Positions 1-11,400 of a stretch of DNA of 64,000 nt are shown here, piece after piece. The notes beneath the pieces are model-generated. The model was not told where the DNA came from. It searched no databases and was given only the letters and a program-made list of their open reading frames with translations. The stretch is from Oegoconia quadripuncta. Its lineage: Eukaryota > Arthropoda > Insecta > Lepidoptera > Autostichidae. The position numbers were made by a program, and so were the translations under genes. How positions within the stretch are numbered: position 1 is the stretch's first letter; every line of letters begins with the position of its first letter. The DNA lies in NCBI GenBank assembly GCA_949316235.1, contig OX438743.1, positions 18,597,771 to 18,661,770 of the forward strand, in the 5' to 3' direction.

Positions 1-1020
1 ATGCTTAGATTAGGTATAAACAATTCTCAATTCAATCAATTTTTACGACGAGGTAACGCTGCCAGTCTTCTGAGCACCCTCCTGTATACAGTGGCGTGCA
101 CAGCTTTTTGTCACAGGGTAGGCAGAAAGATCTTGCTATTAAATGAGAAAAATACAACTACAAAATAATAATAATTATAGCAATCTTCGCAACTGGATGG
201 AATATTTCTGTTTACATCAGTATAAATCAGCTGTCTTAACAATTTCGAGGAAAGCTTACAGCCACTGCAAAAGTCTGAAGTAAGTATTCAATTTTGATAC
301 ATTGATAGTACAGTCTGATAACTTGTTCATCTTGTAATAATTGTAAGACAATTTGCTAGGGTAGGCAGTGCTATTCTGCCTGTATGATGGGCACGCCAAT
401 GCTCCTGTTCTATGTCTAGAACGCGTTGTAATCATGGAAGAAAACGTTCCATGCTCTTGTATTCCCTTTTAATTTTTACTTATCTTTGCAAATTGCTCCT
501 TTTTTCCTTTTCAATTATGAATAACTTATGTCATGTATATTCATGTGTAAAAAAACTATCTTCCCTAAAATAAAAAAAAAAACAAGTTCGTAATGTGATA
601 TTTTTTATTTCCAACGTTTCGTAAATATGCATTGTTTTGTATGCAACTTGTCGCGCTATACGGTCTGCTTTTAGTATTGTAAGTCTGTGGTAAATGCAGG
701 CATCTATAGTTCTGCAAACACACATACATATACACATGTTTATTTATATGTATATAATAGTCTAATGTTCCATTGTTAAACGTGGATGTGTATGTTAATG
801 AGATGAATCAACGAACCGTGTTATTCACTACAGAAGCAAAAACATGGAATTTAAACAATATACCTACCTACTCATACACAATGCGTTGTGGTGTCACATT
901 GACAGGATACATTGTACATTTTTGTTTAAATCTCTCTAAATGCATCTAAGAATAATTAGTCAGTCATAATGTTTGCTGTTTGTGATACCTGACCATGTAC
1001 AAAAGGAAATGTTTATCTAA
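1..1020. other. AT-rich stretch, nothing recognised
   Basis: I see no coding frame, RNA or repeat structure I can support here. Short open frames are interrupted and have no coding character. Confidence 0.5.
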
Positions 1021-1025
1021 TCTAA

Positions 1026-1449
1026 CTAATATTATAAATGCGAAAGTGTGTATGTTTCTTTGTTGTTCATTCACAGCGAAACCTATGAACGGATTTGGAT
1101 CAAATTTGGTATATAGGTAGAACAAACCATGGATTAAGACATAGAATATCCGTTATCCCGATAAAGTGAGTAGTTCCCACGGGATAAACAAATATGCGCG
1201 ATAAAGTTATTTATATATAAGCTAGTATTATTATGCGAAAGTTGGATGTTTGTTTGTTTGTTTGTTGTTCATTCACAGCGAAACCTATGAACGGATTTGG
1301 ATCAAATTTGGTATATAGGTAGAATATACCCTGGATTAAGACATAGGATATTGTTTATCCCGATAAAGTGATTAGTTTGCGCGGGATAAACAAATTTCCG
1401 TGATAAAGTTATTCCACCCAGGCGTAGCCGCGGGCAGAAAATAAGTTTA
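1026..1449 (+). mobile_element. Two head-to-tail Helitron-like non-autonomous copies
   Basis: Two units with a period of about 202 bp share the same body: a run near TTGTTCATTCACAGCGAAACC-like sequence, then CGGATTTGGATCAAATTTGG, then a GGGATAAACAAAT block. The first unit ends in AAGCTAGT at about 1219-1226, the CTAG-type 3' terminus expected of Helitrons. The second ends with GCGTAGCCGCGGGCA at about 1421-1436, a GC-rich terminus common in lepidopteran Helitron-like repeats. No Rep/helicase frame is present, so these are non-autonomous copies. The head-to-tail arrangement fits rolling-circle transposition, but a simple tandem duplication could look the same. Confidence 0.6.
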
Positions 1450-1499
1450 TAATAAAATGCATATCTGTGCTTCTGTAATATAACAAATGAGATAACGCC

Positions 1500-1690
1500 G
1501 CAGAAAGTACAAAATTTGTATTACCCAATAGAATACTCCCGACAATTTTCCACGGCGCCCATGGTAAGGGCCGTTGCGCACGCGCCGATAACGGAGTCGC
1601 GCATTAGCATTAGTCACACACTTGCCTTTGGCCACACCTAGCATCTGGTGCACCTTTGGTTCCGGCGGATTCTTTAGAAAGTGCGCGAGA
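1500..1690 (-). other. GC-rich patch, possible host exon or promoter
   Basis: This patch is clearly GC-richer than its surroundings. It is open on the minus strand from about 1675 to 1447 with a basic, low-complexity-free translation. A possible acceptor (TTTCTAAAG) lies upstream and a weak donor (TGG|GTAATA) downstream. The product is not recognised. It could equally be an unrelated GC-rich repeat. Confidence 0.2.
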
Positions 1691-1956
1691 TTGTATCATT
1701 TGGAGAAAATCAAAACTATTTTCTATTTTAGAAATCGGCACATTTTTTATTTTTTTCTGTAATAATCAGTTTCTATCTATCCGTTACTGGTTGGTCATTA
1801 AATCTCTATGTCGGCAACGAAGACTCTGTTCCTAACTACGAGTCCTTTCATTGTCAATAATACAATGTATCCTACATTAGGTCTTTCTGTGCCATTCAGT
1901 ATGTCAGTCACTCTTGAGTATATACTCAAGAGTAAGTATGACTTTACAGACCGTTT

Positions 1957-2289
1957 TAACCGCCTCCGTGGCTCAATGTAAACAACATTGGGTTTACGAT
2001 TCGGAGGTCGCGGGTTCGATCTCAGCGGGGTACATGTTTAAGTACTCAGTTTGGTTGGTGGTAGGGATTTTAAATGTCCGCCTGGCTAGCTACCACCATC
2101 TTATCTAAATCTGCCGCCAAGCAGCAATGATAATAACATTGTTGTGTTCCGGTTGTCAGAGATAAGATAGCCAGTTCCCCAAATGTGTTGGGGTTTCCGG
2201 GTCAGTACGCTTCCACCTTCGACCTCATCTTCACTTAACATCAGGTGTGATTGAGGTCAAGTACCAATCCGTTGTGCATAAAAAAAAAC
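1957..2289 (+). mobile_element. tRNA-derived SINE, family A, full-length copy
   Basis: The head carries an A-box-like GTGGCTCAATG and a B-box GGTTCGATCTC (2013-2023), the two internal RNA polymerase III promoter elements. A body of about 250 bp and a short A-rich tail follow. Other copies or fragments of the same family lie at about 15695, 17066, 17548 (reverse), 20605, 22505, 40654, 42155 and 47831 (reverse), so it is a dispersed family here. Its mobility would depend on a LINE in trans. Confidence 0.85.
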
Positions 2290-2640
2290 TACTGCATGAA
2301 TTTCTAATCGTTTAGATCGCTTTTGAATATTAACTTACAGATAAGCAAACAATAGAGAAATAAGTCAATACGATAAGTACCGGAGCACACGCAAAATGAT
2401 TTTTAATTAGCAACTGATTGTAATGAATGTTTTCAACCGTGTAACACATACGCTCTACGTCGCCAGTACAACGATTTAGCTGCTGAGGTAATACTGAAAT
2501 TGACTTCTTCAATCGCAAACTTGTTGCTTTCAAGTGATGCATTAAGACTAGCCTCCCTAATCGTATGGATGGGTTGATTCAATATACCAAGTTTCATTTA
2601 TAGCCGCTTACTTTTTTGTTTGATACTTAAGATACTTCTA

Positions 2641-2880
2641 GACGATCGATTGGTGTAGTGGAAAATGATCCCGTCAGCGAAACCAACGGTTGCGGGTTCG
2701 AATGCCGTTAGGGATAAATATTTGTGTGATGAATACGAACATTTATTCCCGAGTCATGAGTGTTTATATAAATATTTATGTAGGTATGTATATCCGTTAT
2801 CTAGTACACATAGTACAAGATTTGCTTAATTTGGGACTAGATGATTATATGGTGTCTGAAATATTTATTACTTCTTTCCT
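2641..2880 (+). mobile_element. tRNA-derived SINE, family B
   Basis: A tRNA-like head with GATTGGTGTAGTGG (A box region) and GGTTCGAATG (B box) is followed by a body ending in a TTTGGGACTAGATGATTATA block. Related fragments occur at 6195-6240, 6485-6632 (reverse), 20450-20560 (reverse) and 20851-20911 (reverse). The anticodon arm is degenerate, so this is not a functional tRNA gene. Confidence 0.7.
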
Positions 2881-4268
2881 GTCAAATAATATTATAATAC
2901 TCATGTCCTTTGTGGTGAAATATGTGGTGTACTGTGAAGAAGGACGTACCGACCTTGACGTAGCAGTGTGTGTTCTCCTAGCCTGATTTAAACCATCTTT
3001 TCATAGTTTCTGCATTTTATTATTGGTGAGTACTTGTATTGTATGTATGTATGTATTGTATTCGATTACAAGAGTTTGCAATCGAATACAACCGTCATTT
3101 CACTCTTCCCAAGTTATCCTATCTGATGGATCACCTATAATTTTTTCTTGGAAATCTATTGTCCAACTCTAAAAAAACAATTTGCGATAGTTTGCCCAAA
3201 GGCATATGAGGAAATTTTTGGTTTTTGCAATCATTAATTGTCAGACTAATTTTAAATTACTTAGACTACGCCTCAATAGTAAAAAATACAGTAAAGTACG
3301 ACTAGGGATATAAAACTTTTACATTACACATAATCTACCAACCATCTCAAAATATCCTCATAATGTATTTCTTGCAATAATGTACATGGTGGCTATCTGT
3401 TCTGTTTACAAAAAAAATTCACGGACAACTACTAATTTAGTAACAGTAGGTACGCAGTATATCCACAGCATTAATACTGTGTTATATCCTTTACGGGTAC
3501 ATCTATTATTAGCATAACCGTCAAATGATCACACATTAATAATAGTGAAGAAACGGCTGACGGGAAAGGCGAAGATGCATGAGGTACACAGATGGTTAGA
3601 AATTTTCTGTGTCATTTACCTCTCAATGACATTGAAAATTATAACTCACTACAATGCTTGCGGCTACGAACTGATTTCAGGGTCCAAATTAATGTAAATA
3701 AGCCGGGTAAACGACCTCTCAAATGATCTGTACACTAATGGAAGCCCAAATAAACTTAGGTTGGGTACTGTGGACCCGTGATCATAAAATGTCTGTACCA
3801 TTATTGAAGTTGTTTACAATTTTGCGGTCAGTCACCTGCAATAAGCTCGTCAAAGCTCAGGCAATTATGATGAACTAGGTACAACACACGCTTTTATAGA
3901 GCAAATTTTTTGTGAACCAAACGAAAGAAACAAATCTCTACAAAAATATTAGCGTCTACTACTGAATGCTGAATGGAATATGTTTCAACGATTTCTTGTT
4001 TCCATATCTGTTGACTAAAACCCTTCGAGAAAGTAAATTTTAGAATAATAACAACTGGTCGCAGATTAGTTAAACAATTTCCAAGTTTCAAGATTTCTAA
4101 ATGAAATCAGGTGACCTTATCTGTTGACAGAACTAAATATTGTCCTGTGAGTCACCCTATGTTTTTAACTACAGACACAAAAATAGAGGGTGATAAAAGT
4201 TTGAGCCTATATCTCTGGGGCATTGTAGCGCCAAAACGGTGCAAATTAAAAACGGTTAATATACTTAC
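2881..4268. other. Unique AT-rich stretch with a short TATG microsatellite
   Basis: A (TATG)n run sits near 3035-3055. Otherwise I recognise nothing. Confidence 0.4.
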
Positions 4269-4318
4269 TTCTACAATTTTAAAGCTTCCCTCGTTCAAAG
4301 CAAGTAATCGTAACTTAC
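4269..4318 (-). other. Candidate 50-nt host micro-exon
   Basis: On the minus strand a pyrimidine-rich acceptor (TTTCTTTTGATTACAG) is followed by 50 nt that are open in one frame (16 codons, beginning KLRLLALNEG). These end at a perfect donor, GAA|GTAAGT. The pairing of strong splice sites is the only evidence. The peptide is too short to assign. Confidence 0.3.
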
Positions 4319-4700
4319 CTGTAATCAAAAGAAATACATAATTAATAAATTTGTAATCATTTCATTAGCTACTAAAAATTTTCACCGATCTTACCAAAGA
4401 CCTTATTTTCGAAAGCTGGTGGATACGGGATAAGTTCTAAGCCATTTTCGATGTAAATCAGTTAAGCTGTTTCGACGATATTTAGCTTTTAATACAGTTG
4501 ATTTGTTTATCCGCAGAGTTTGCAAAATTTTCATTAAACACATATTATATCACAATACACAAATAAAATAGTGTGTAATTTTTTTCTTTTATGCTAGATT
4601 TGAAGAGGCTAATAAAAACTGATTGACATCAGATTATAAGCCAACAAAATGAGCCAACATAATATACACAACGTCATGGCGTTTATCCCAAATGGGGTGT

Positions 4701-4860
4701 TCACAGATACAAACAAACAAACAAAATATTCTTTATTGCACAACAATAAGAAACATAACACAAAGATAAACAAAATAAGGAACTGTACAATTTGCCGGCC
4801 TTAGAGATGGATGTTAATGCTTGAAACAACCACCACAGTTCACCTAGCGAAATATACAGA
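4701..4860 (-). mobile_element. LINE/retroposon 3' tail fragment
   Basis: Read on the minus strand, it holds CTAAGGCCGGC, then a TTGTGTTATGTTTCTTATTG block, a GCAATAAAGAATATTTTG polyadenylation-like end and a (TTTG)n tail. The same 3' end recurs at 16245-16370, and related + strand ends lie at 15880-16041, 19880-20100 and 41985-42070. Only the 3' end is present, as expected of 5'-truncated LINE copies. Confidence 0.65.
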
Positions 4861-5139
4861 TATGCACACATGACTGCGGATGAGCCCATCGCCGTTCGAA
4901 CAATCAAATTTATAGATGTTTTTTGGTGGACACCCATATGAAAAGATGGGTTGGTTCTCTTGTTACATGTCAAAATCACACAACACATGTTAAGTAAATA
5001 AACTCAAGTAATGATACAAATACAAGTAACTCCAAGTGTACTCCAGACTTATTTATAATGATAGCGATGGTAAAAAGGGCTTTTAATAACAAAATTTTAA
5101 TAAATTCTAAAAACCAAAATCAGCAAACAGCTAGAATGC

Positions 5140-5495
5140 TTATCGAGATTTTAGGCATTCGAGATGTGGTACTGGAGACGAATGGAGGGAATAAGCTAAC
5201 TTGACTGTGTGTTACTGTGTTAATAATGTGTTAATGATGGTAAAGGAGAAGAGATGCGTGTTAGCCACAGTTAAGAACCGAAGAGGAAAGATGATAGGTC
5301 ACTTGATACGACATTATATTTTTTGAAGAACATACTTCAGATTGAAAGAAAGAGAAGAAGAGTAAGACCTAGGCGCAATAACTTAGATCAAGTGAAAGAA
5401 AAGGTGAATGTCATGTTGTCCCAAGATATTAAATCGAGGGCGGAAAGCAGAGAGACGTGGTCATTACTCCACCGACAAGAGCATAGCTCTTAAAT
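5140..5495 (+). pseudogene. Degenerate 3' end of a non-LTR retrotransposon ORF
   Basis: Interrupted frames match the end of a LINE-type endonuclease/reverse transcriptase polyprotein as I recall it: EMWYWRRMEG, then KDD/RGKMIGHL-like, then RRVRPRRN and a final SLLHRQEHSS-like motif. Stops and frameshifts break every frame. A second copy of the terminal segment lies at 35165-35293 plus 37418-37470, where a DNA transposon has split it. Confidence 0.6.
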
Positions 5496-6194
5496 TGCAA
5501 AATAAGAATGATACAAACATCAGTTGCTACAAATAGGACAGAATCCAATTTGGCAAACTTTTACTCGTGCAATTTTGACACCTACTTTTAATAATCATTT
5601 GCAACAACCACAACAAAGGACTGACAGAAACTATTCTACGTGTCGAACAATATTGATACCATTAAGTTTACACGTTGTTGATAACGTGTTACCGTTTCCG
5701 ATCGTTCTCTTCTCACCCACACCTGGTACTTTCTCTTGGACAGAACAATTTGTGTGTCGATAGTCGATAGACCGACAGGTCACGACCGACACTATTACAA
5801 TATGAAACCTTTAGCTACAAGTGTTTTAGAGTTGTACGTGAAGATAAACATTTTAAAAGTATTGAATAAAGGACGATAACGTTAATGTTAAAATTGATAA
5901 AGAAGTTGTAGAAAATTGTACAAGCTTTTAAGGATGGTGATATACATAACAAGAGTATATTGATGGAGTATAAAAATTATCATGATATTAGACGAGCAAC
6001 CCACAATTTGTGTTCGTTTGTAGGTAATTTTGCAACTACGAGGTAAAGAGAGTTATTACAATATGAGTACTATTTTATGAAACGAATGTACAATGTGGCA
6101 GTTGAAAAGGAAAATTATTTCGTGTATGTATAATCTCCGTAACGTTTGCCCACACTTGAAAATTACGTAGTCTGAATAGTAAGCCTAAATAATA

Positions 6195-6240
6195 ACCAGG
6201 CTTTACCTAATTTGGGACTAGATAATTGTTGTATTAAGTG
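6195..6240 (+). mobile_element. SINE family B 3' fragment
   Basis: The TTTGGGACTAGATAATTG block matches the 3' part of the copy at 2641-2880. Confidence 0.5.
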
Positions 6241-6484
6241 TTGCATCATCATCGTCTTTTTGCCCCGATCCCAATTTATCTATGTAGTATAATTCCAATC
6301 TCCTCTGTCAGCCGTTACCTCATCATTCACGCCCTATTCGTTCCTATCCATCCGTATTTTCGTGGTCTTCGACTTATTTTCCATCCATCGACATTCATAT
6401 TCATCAATCAAGTGTTTAATACAAATAAATATTACGGTAACTTACACCAATTATCTACTAGGTAAAGAGTAGATATACTAGATA

Positions 6485-6632
6485 TAGGATAAACAGACAA
6501 ATATTTACATAAACATCCATTACTTGAGAATAAGTTCGTGTTTATCGCACAATCATTTACCTCTACCGTGATTCGAACCTACAACCGTTGGTTTCGAAGG
6601 CACGGTCACCCACTTCACCAATCGGTCGTCTA
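6485..6632 (-). mobile_element. SINE family B, reverse copy
   Basis: The reverse complement reads GACGACCGATTGGTGAAGTG (A-box side) and GGTTCGAATCACGG (B box), followed by the family B body. Confidence 0.65.
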
Positions 6633-7029
6633 AAAATATTCATTATTATAGCATTCATTATTAATATTCAATTAGACCAATAGTCATATTGTACGTTTTT
6701 GTCTGAATCATACACATTTCAATAAAAATCAATAGCTCTGTGACTTCATGTGACCTAGTTTCACCGCTATAAAATATTAGATATCTAGTTAAATCGTGTT
6801 GTTCAATAAAATTGCTTCTTTAAATATAATGGAGTAATTTACCTACATATTACACTTCTTGAAATATCAAGTCAAGTGTCCACAAATGCATGTAATAAGT
6901 CGTGGTATTGTTTCACTAGCGTAGTTTCCTGGGTCCAAAATGTTTAACTAATCTAACTTAGTATGTTATATTTACAGAAAGGATTATATAATAGAATGGA
7001 TGGATATATCGAATTGATCTAACACGAAA

Positions 7030-7341
7030 ATGCAGTTATTACCGTCTTCGGATGAATTATATGAATTGCCTGTCTTCAGTGAAGGTGTTAAAGTTGTATT
7101 AAAGTCAATGAATAAAAATAAACGATCTGATAAAAAGAAACGTGAGCTTTATCTGTCATACACAGTTAATATTCTCGATTACGATCAATCAGGAGTCGAA
7201 ATGACAACAGTTCCCAAACCTGTTCATACACGTGGCCGATACGAACAAGAGATTACTTCATCGAGTGCAAGTTCTCTAAGACACAAAGCCGACAAGTCCA
7301 GACCATTAGGTACTCGCATTGTATTCAAATTATCACGATGA
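7030..7341 (+). CDS. Orphan 103-residue hypothetical protein or first coding exon
   Basis: An uninterrupted frame of 103 codons runs from ATG to TGA. A plausible splice acceptor (TATATTTACAG|AAAGG) lies about 50 nt upstream, which would make this a 3' coding exon with a short 5' UTR. The protein is basic and soluble, with a lysine-rich NKNKRSDKKKRE segment (about residues 29-40) and a serine-rich patch (77-82). I see no signal peptide or membrane segment and no family I recognise. AATAAA occurs about 350 nt downstream. It is one of the few open frames here not explained by a mobile element, but it may be fortuitous. Confidence 0.35.
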   Translation: MQLLPSSDELYELPVFSEGVKVVLKSMNKNKRSDKKKRELYLSYTVNILDYDQSGVEMTTVPKPVHTRGRYEQEITSSSASSLRHKADKSRPLGTRIVFKLSR

Positions 7342-8309
7342 TTTAGAGCGATGCGTGACTCTTGCGCAGAATTTTGTAACAATAAGTATCATCGATTTCA
7401 AGGTCTGCTTATGGGAAACCTGTGAAGACATCGATTAGTGTGCAACACCTGCAACTGCGGTATCAATGCAAACTGATTAATTGTTATTGCGAAAGATTTC
7501 AACTTTTATGAGCATGTGAACGTTACGCGAACTTAAACAGCGACCTTTTAATTGTTTAAGCACGCATGCCTTTTATTAATTTGTCAATAATATCTTACAA
7601 CTGCAGAAGTCATGTTTGCAGTTTAAATCCATTAGAACGTTTTCTTAAAATAGGCACATTTTATAGTCAATAAAATTTAACTTACAAAATGAACCAAATA
7701 AAAGCCTAAATTGCGGAAACAGAAACCAACCGCCACATAAACAAGAGTATACTGTTCCTTAGCCATAAAAGGAAGGATATAGGTTCAAACACGATGGCAG
7801 TTCTACTAGCTTTGCTTACAATAATTATTAATAATAATAGATTATTCGAATGAGGCATTAATTCATAAACATCACACAGATTGTTTTAGTTTTTCTTGAG
7901 GATGTAATTGTGAATGTTATTTTTCGTTATTTTGTTTTGATAAATATCCATATTGTCCGACGATCCGCTCTACGAGATGAAGTTTGGGATCGTAAACATT
8001 ACTGTTATTGCTACGTATGAATGTGTTATAAATAATGTTATTAATGCACTTGTGAATTTGATCGCGCATTCGTGAGATAACGGATCAAGGTTTTATTTCA
8101 AGGCGACGTTCTTGTTTTGTTTTAGCTGGCCATATCCTCGGCTTTGTGTGGATTATCTTATGTCAAGTCATGTCTTGGTAGATATTAAATTATGTCAAAA
8201 GGTAATTTGAGCTAGTCCACAAATTTAATTCCGCTCAGGTATGGGCTATGCTTTAATAGATACGAACGAAATTAGTAGACAAAGCACAATAATTAATAAG
8301 CTAAAGTAG
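7342..8309. other. AT-rich intergenic or intronic stretch
   Basis: Nothing is recognised apart from a possible AATAAA near 7696. Confidence 0.4.
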
Positions 8310-8475
8310 CAGTGGGCAAGCCTCATTTGTCACAGTACCAATAGCCGTTGCAACTACAAGAGACGAGCTCTGAAGCATGTATACGATAGCGCAACGTTCC
8401 TCGTGAACTGAGATGTGGCTGGATGTGGAAGAAGGATATCCAGCAGTGAATGGATAACACCCACATGATGAAGTA
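8310..8475 (+). mobile_element. LINE 3' end fragment
   Basis: The block GTGGGCAAGCCTCATTTGTC, then GACGAGCTCTGAAGCATG, GAGATGTGGCTGGATG and AAGGATATCCAGCAGTG is a terminal segment I associate with the 3' end of lepidopteran non-LTR elements. It ends at a short GATGAAG tail. No intact frame remains. Confidence 0.45.
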
Positions 8476-11400
8476 CAAGTTATGTGAAGTATTAAACCTG
8501 CATATTTAAATAAGCTCAGACCGAAGAGTTAATCGCCAATTAATTTCACACCTACTGAACTTCAACGACATTACACAACAATGCTACTGACGAGCTTCTA
8601 TAGAGCAATGAACATGATGTGCCTCGAACAAGTTTTAAACAAACGACTGAACTTAAAAGTCACCGAGCCGTTCATTGAACTCGAAACGCCATCGGCCAGA
8701 AATGATAAGAATCGGTCCAGGGCAGACTCACGCGCTTTTATTAAAGGTTTCTATAATATTAAGAAAATTTGTAACGTTTGAAATATTTTTAGATTTATTG
8801 TCGGTTTAGTCCACAAAGTACTGGATCTGCCAAGAGAAATCCAGAGATTTGCTGTCGATGTTTTTTACAAAACTATAAGACTGTTATTATGATGTAACAA
8901 AGTTATAGTTCTAGATACTATTGCGATATCTAACAGAATTTATGACGATGCTAGTTAACGTCAATAAAATATAATTTTGAACTGACCTGTATACCACAAA
9001 TCTATCCTAATAAAGATCTAATTATCTCCAGTATACATCCCGTTTCACACCAAGAAATTTTGACAAAGAAATAGAGGCGATGATCAGACATAGCGTCTAT
9101 TAACATTGATGTGTTTATACCTAATACTACTAAATCTAATTAAAACGCAATTTGATCACAGACTAATTATACCAGGCGAAAGGTATACTACTTAAGAAGT
9201 AAAGATAATGAGTGAGAAAGTGGCCGTAAAGGTTTTATTAGTCATTCATTAACCACAATATCCGATTGATAGCTAGGTACTTAAAATGAATACATTAATC
9301 CAACTGCTCTCAATAAAACCGTAACTAAGTACTCTAGCTATCGGCGCCACTGTGATACGAGATTTAAAAAGATATAGAACTTTAACAGTAAGAAAGTATT
9401 GATATTTCGAAGCATTTGATTTCATACGCTTGAGGAAAACGGTGCAGTTATGGCCAAAGCTTTTTATGAACCTCATCGTGAATAAATCTAATGTGTAGAA
9501 AATTAATGAATTTCCACTGCGGCTGCTAATATCGCATTTACAATGTGTTTCATTCCACAGAACAGTCAGTTTAACGATGGGTAAATATGGCATGGCATTC
9601 ATTTGAGGAAGTTTCACCAAGTGACACGCTTTGTCGAACATGGCTAAGAGTGTATTGTACATGAAGAATGTAAAGGTAGTCATCGACGTAAAGGTGCGGA
9701 AGCTAAGTAACTTTCCTCTAGCAAAGTGTTAGGTAATGGACCCGGCCCTAGCATTGTTTGTCAACATCCGCGATCGAGTGATGAGGATGAAGCAACTCGG
9801 ACATCACACGTAAAAAACTGCCTGTTTGATTCTCGGGATCAAATTTGGGAATTATTGGCAGTGCTGCAGAAATCATCTGGATCTTAACAAAAAGAAAACT
9901 TTTGTATCTTAGTGTTTATCTAAGTTTGTGATATTTGGAGTACTCAAAATTTAACTAATGTCATAAATACCAAAGTCTACCTGTCCAGCATTCATGCCTG
10001 CACAGCTGAAGAGAGAAAGAGATAGCGTGAGACCTGGTGAAGGACACAGGCTATTTTTTAACCGACTTCCAAAAAGGAGGAGGTCGAGCCCATGATAAAG
10101 TAACTTTGTTTGCTTTCACAGAGACTTTAAACTTTCAAAGTAGAACTCAGGTCTATTCAATTTTATTACATAATCCTTATCACCAACACTCGAAGTGCTG
10201 TGTTTCATTCGAACGAATTGGTCTGCAAGTCATCGCTTATGGTGTAATAGGAGAAATCCCCATTAAAGCGATTACTATTTACGAATGTATTGAATAGTTC
10301 ATTAATAAGAACACACTTTGGACTGGTGAGCAGAAAGTACGATGCCGCTATGGAGGTGGAAAAAACCAACCGAAAACGATGCGCAAGCGAATGGCTTCCG
10401 ATAGATTTGGGTCGTAACTACAAATTAATTAGTTGTAAAAGCTTTTATGAATAGAAGTTGTAAAAGCTCATCAATTTTCAAGAAAAAAAAATATAAAGGA
10501 TAAGATGTTATTACTAGTACCAGTAATTAAGTTTCAATAAGTGTGTGCTGTATTCCCAGTTTTAAAAAGACGTAAGAATATTAAGGTACATACAATCAAC
10601 ACTAATTTCTCACGAAAATATTTAAAGTAAACAATATAGAAAACTTTACCGTGGGAGAACGTAATATCGGTAATGTCACTCGAAACGACTAATAAGCAAC
10701 TCTAGTAATGTTAATTGGCTAAAGAAAGCTGCTAAACATACAGCAGAAATAGAAAATTAAAGGGTAATACACCACTTTCCACTCAGCATGTGCAAACTAG
10801 TCAGGAAGGATTAGAGTTAGCAGTAAAACAAAAGAACAATCTATAGGCACATAATTTTAAGTTCGAGCTATAATCTTATCTTATTTGAAATTATCATTAT
10901 TATAATAGTTAATAGACTATCATATTTCATCACCCACAGCCTATAAAAGTCCATCATGAACATAAGTCTCTCCTATAGCGTGAATTTCATCGCTTTTCAT
11001 GGGAGGAATTTCCCTGTAATCGCCACGCTGTGCAGGTGGATTGGCGATCGCAGATTTTTTGGAAGTTCCACACCGATGAAGCTGCTACCCACCACTAGTC
11101 TATACTCACGGATCCCTTGCAGCTTATCATATTTACTGATCACAATTAATTTTACTTGGAATAATTGTCAATGAAGAAACATAACTAAAGGACTTATCTA
11201 AAGTCTTCTAAATGCATATAGAGCACAAGTACGTTGGTATAACGCTACAGTACAGTATAGACCCATCTATTTGCTATATGAGAACCAAACCCGTAAAAGT
11301 GAAGTCGTGACCGGCCCATTGTCACGTCTGCACCGCAGAGTACACTTTAGTCGCCTCTGTTATTAATGGCGGTCTTATATAGGACACGGGTAGACGGCAA

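Noticed and set aside
2641..2715. Functional tRNA gene
   Set aside because: A and B boxes are present, but the anticodon arm and acceptor pairing are degenerate and a SINE body follows. The same applies to the heads at 1957, 6632, 17548 and 40654.
9273..9683. 136-codon minus-strand open frame
   Set aside because: No recognisable domain or clear splice context. A frame of this length is not surprising by chance in 64 kb on six frames.
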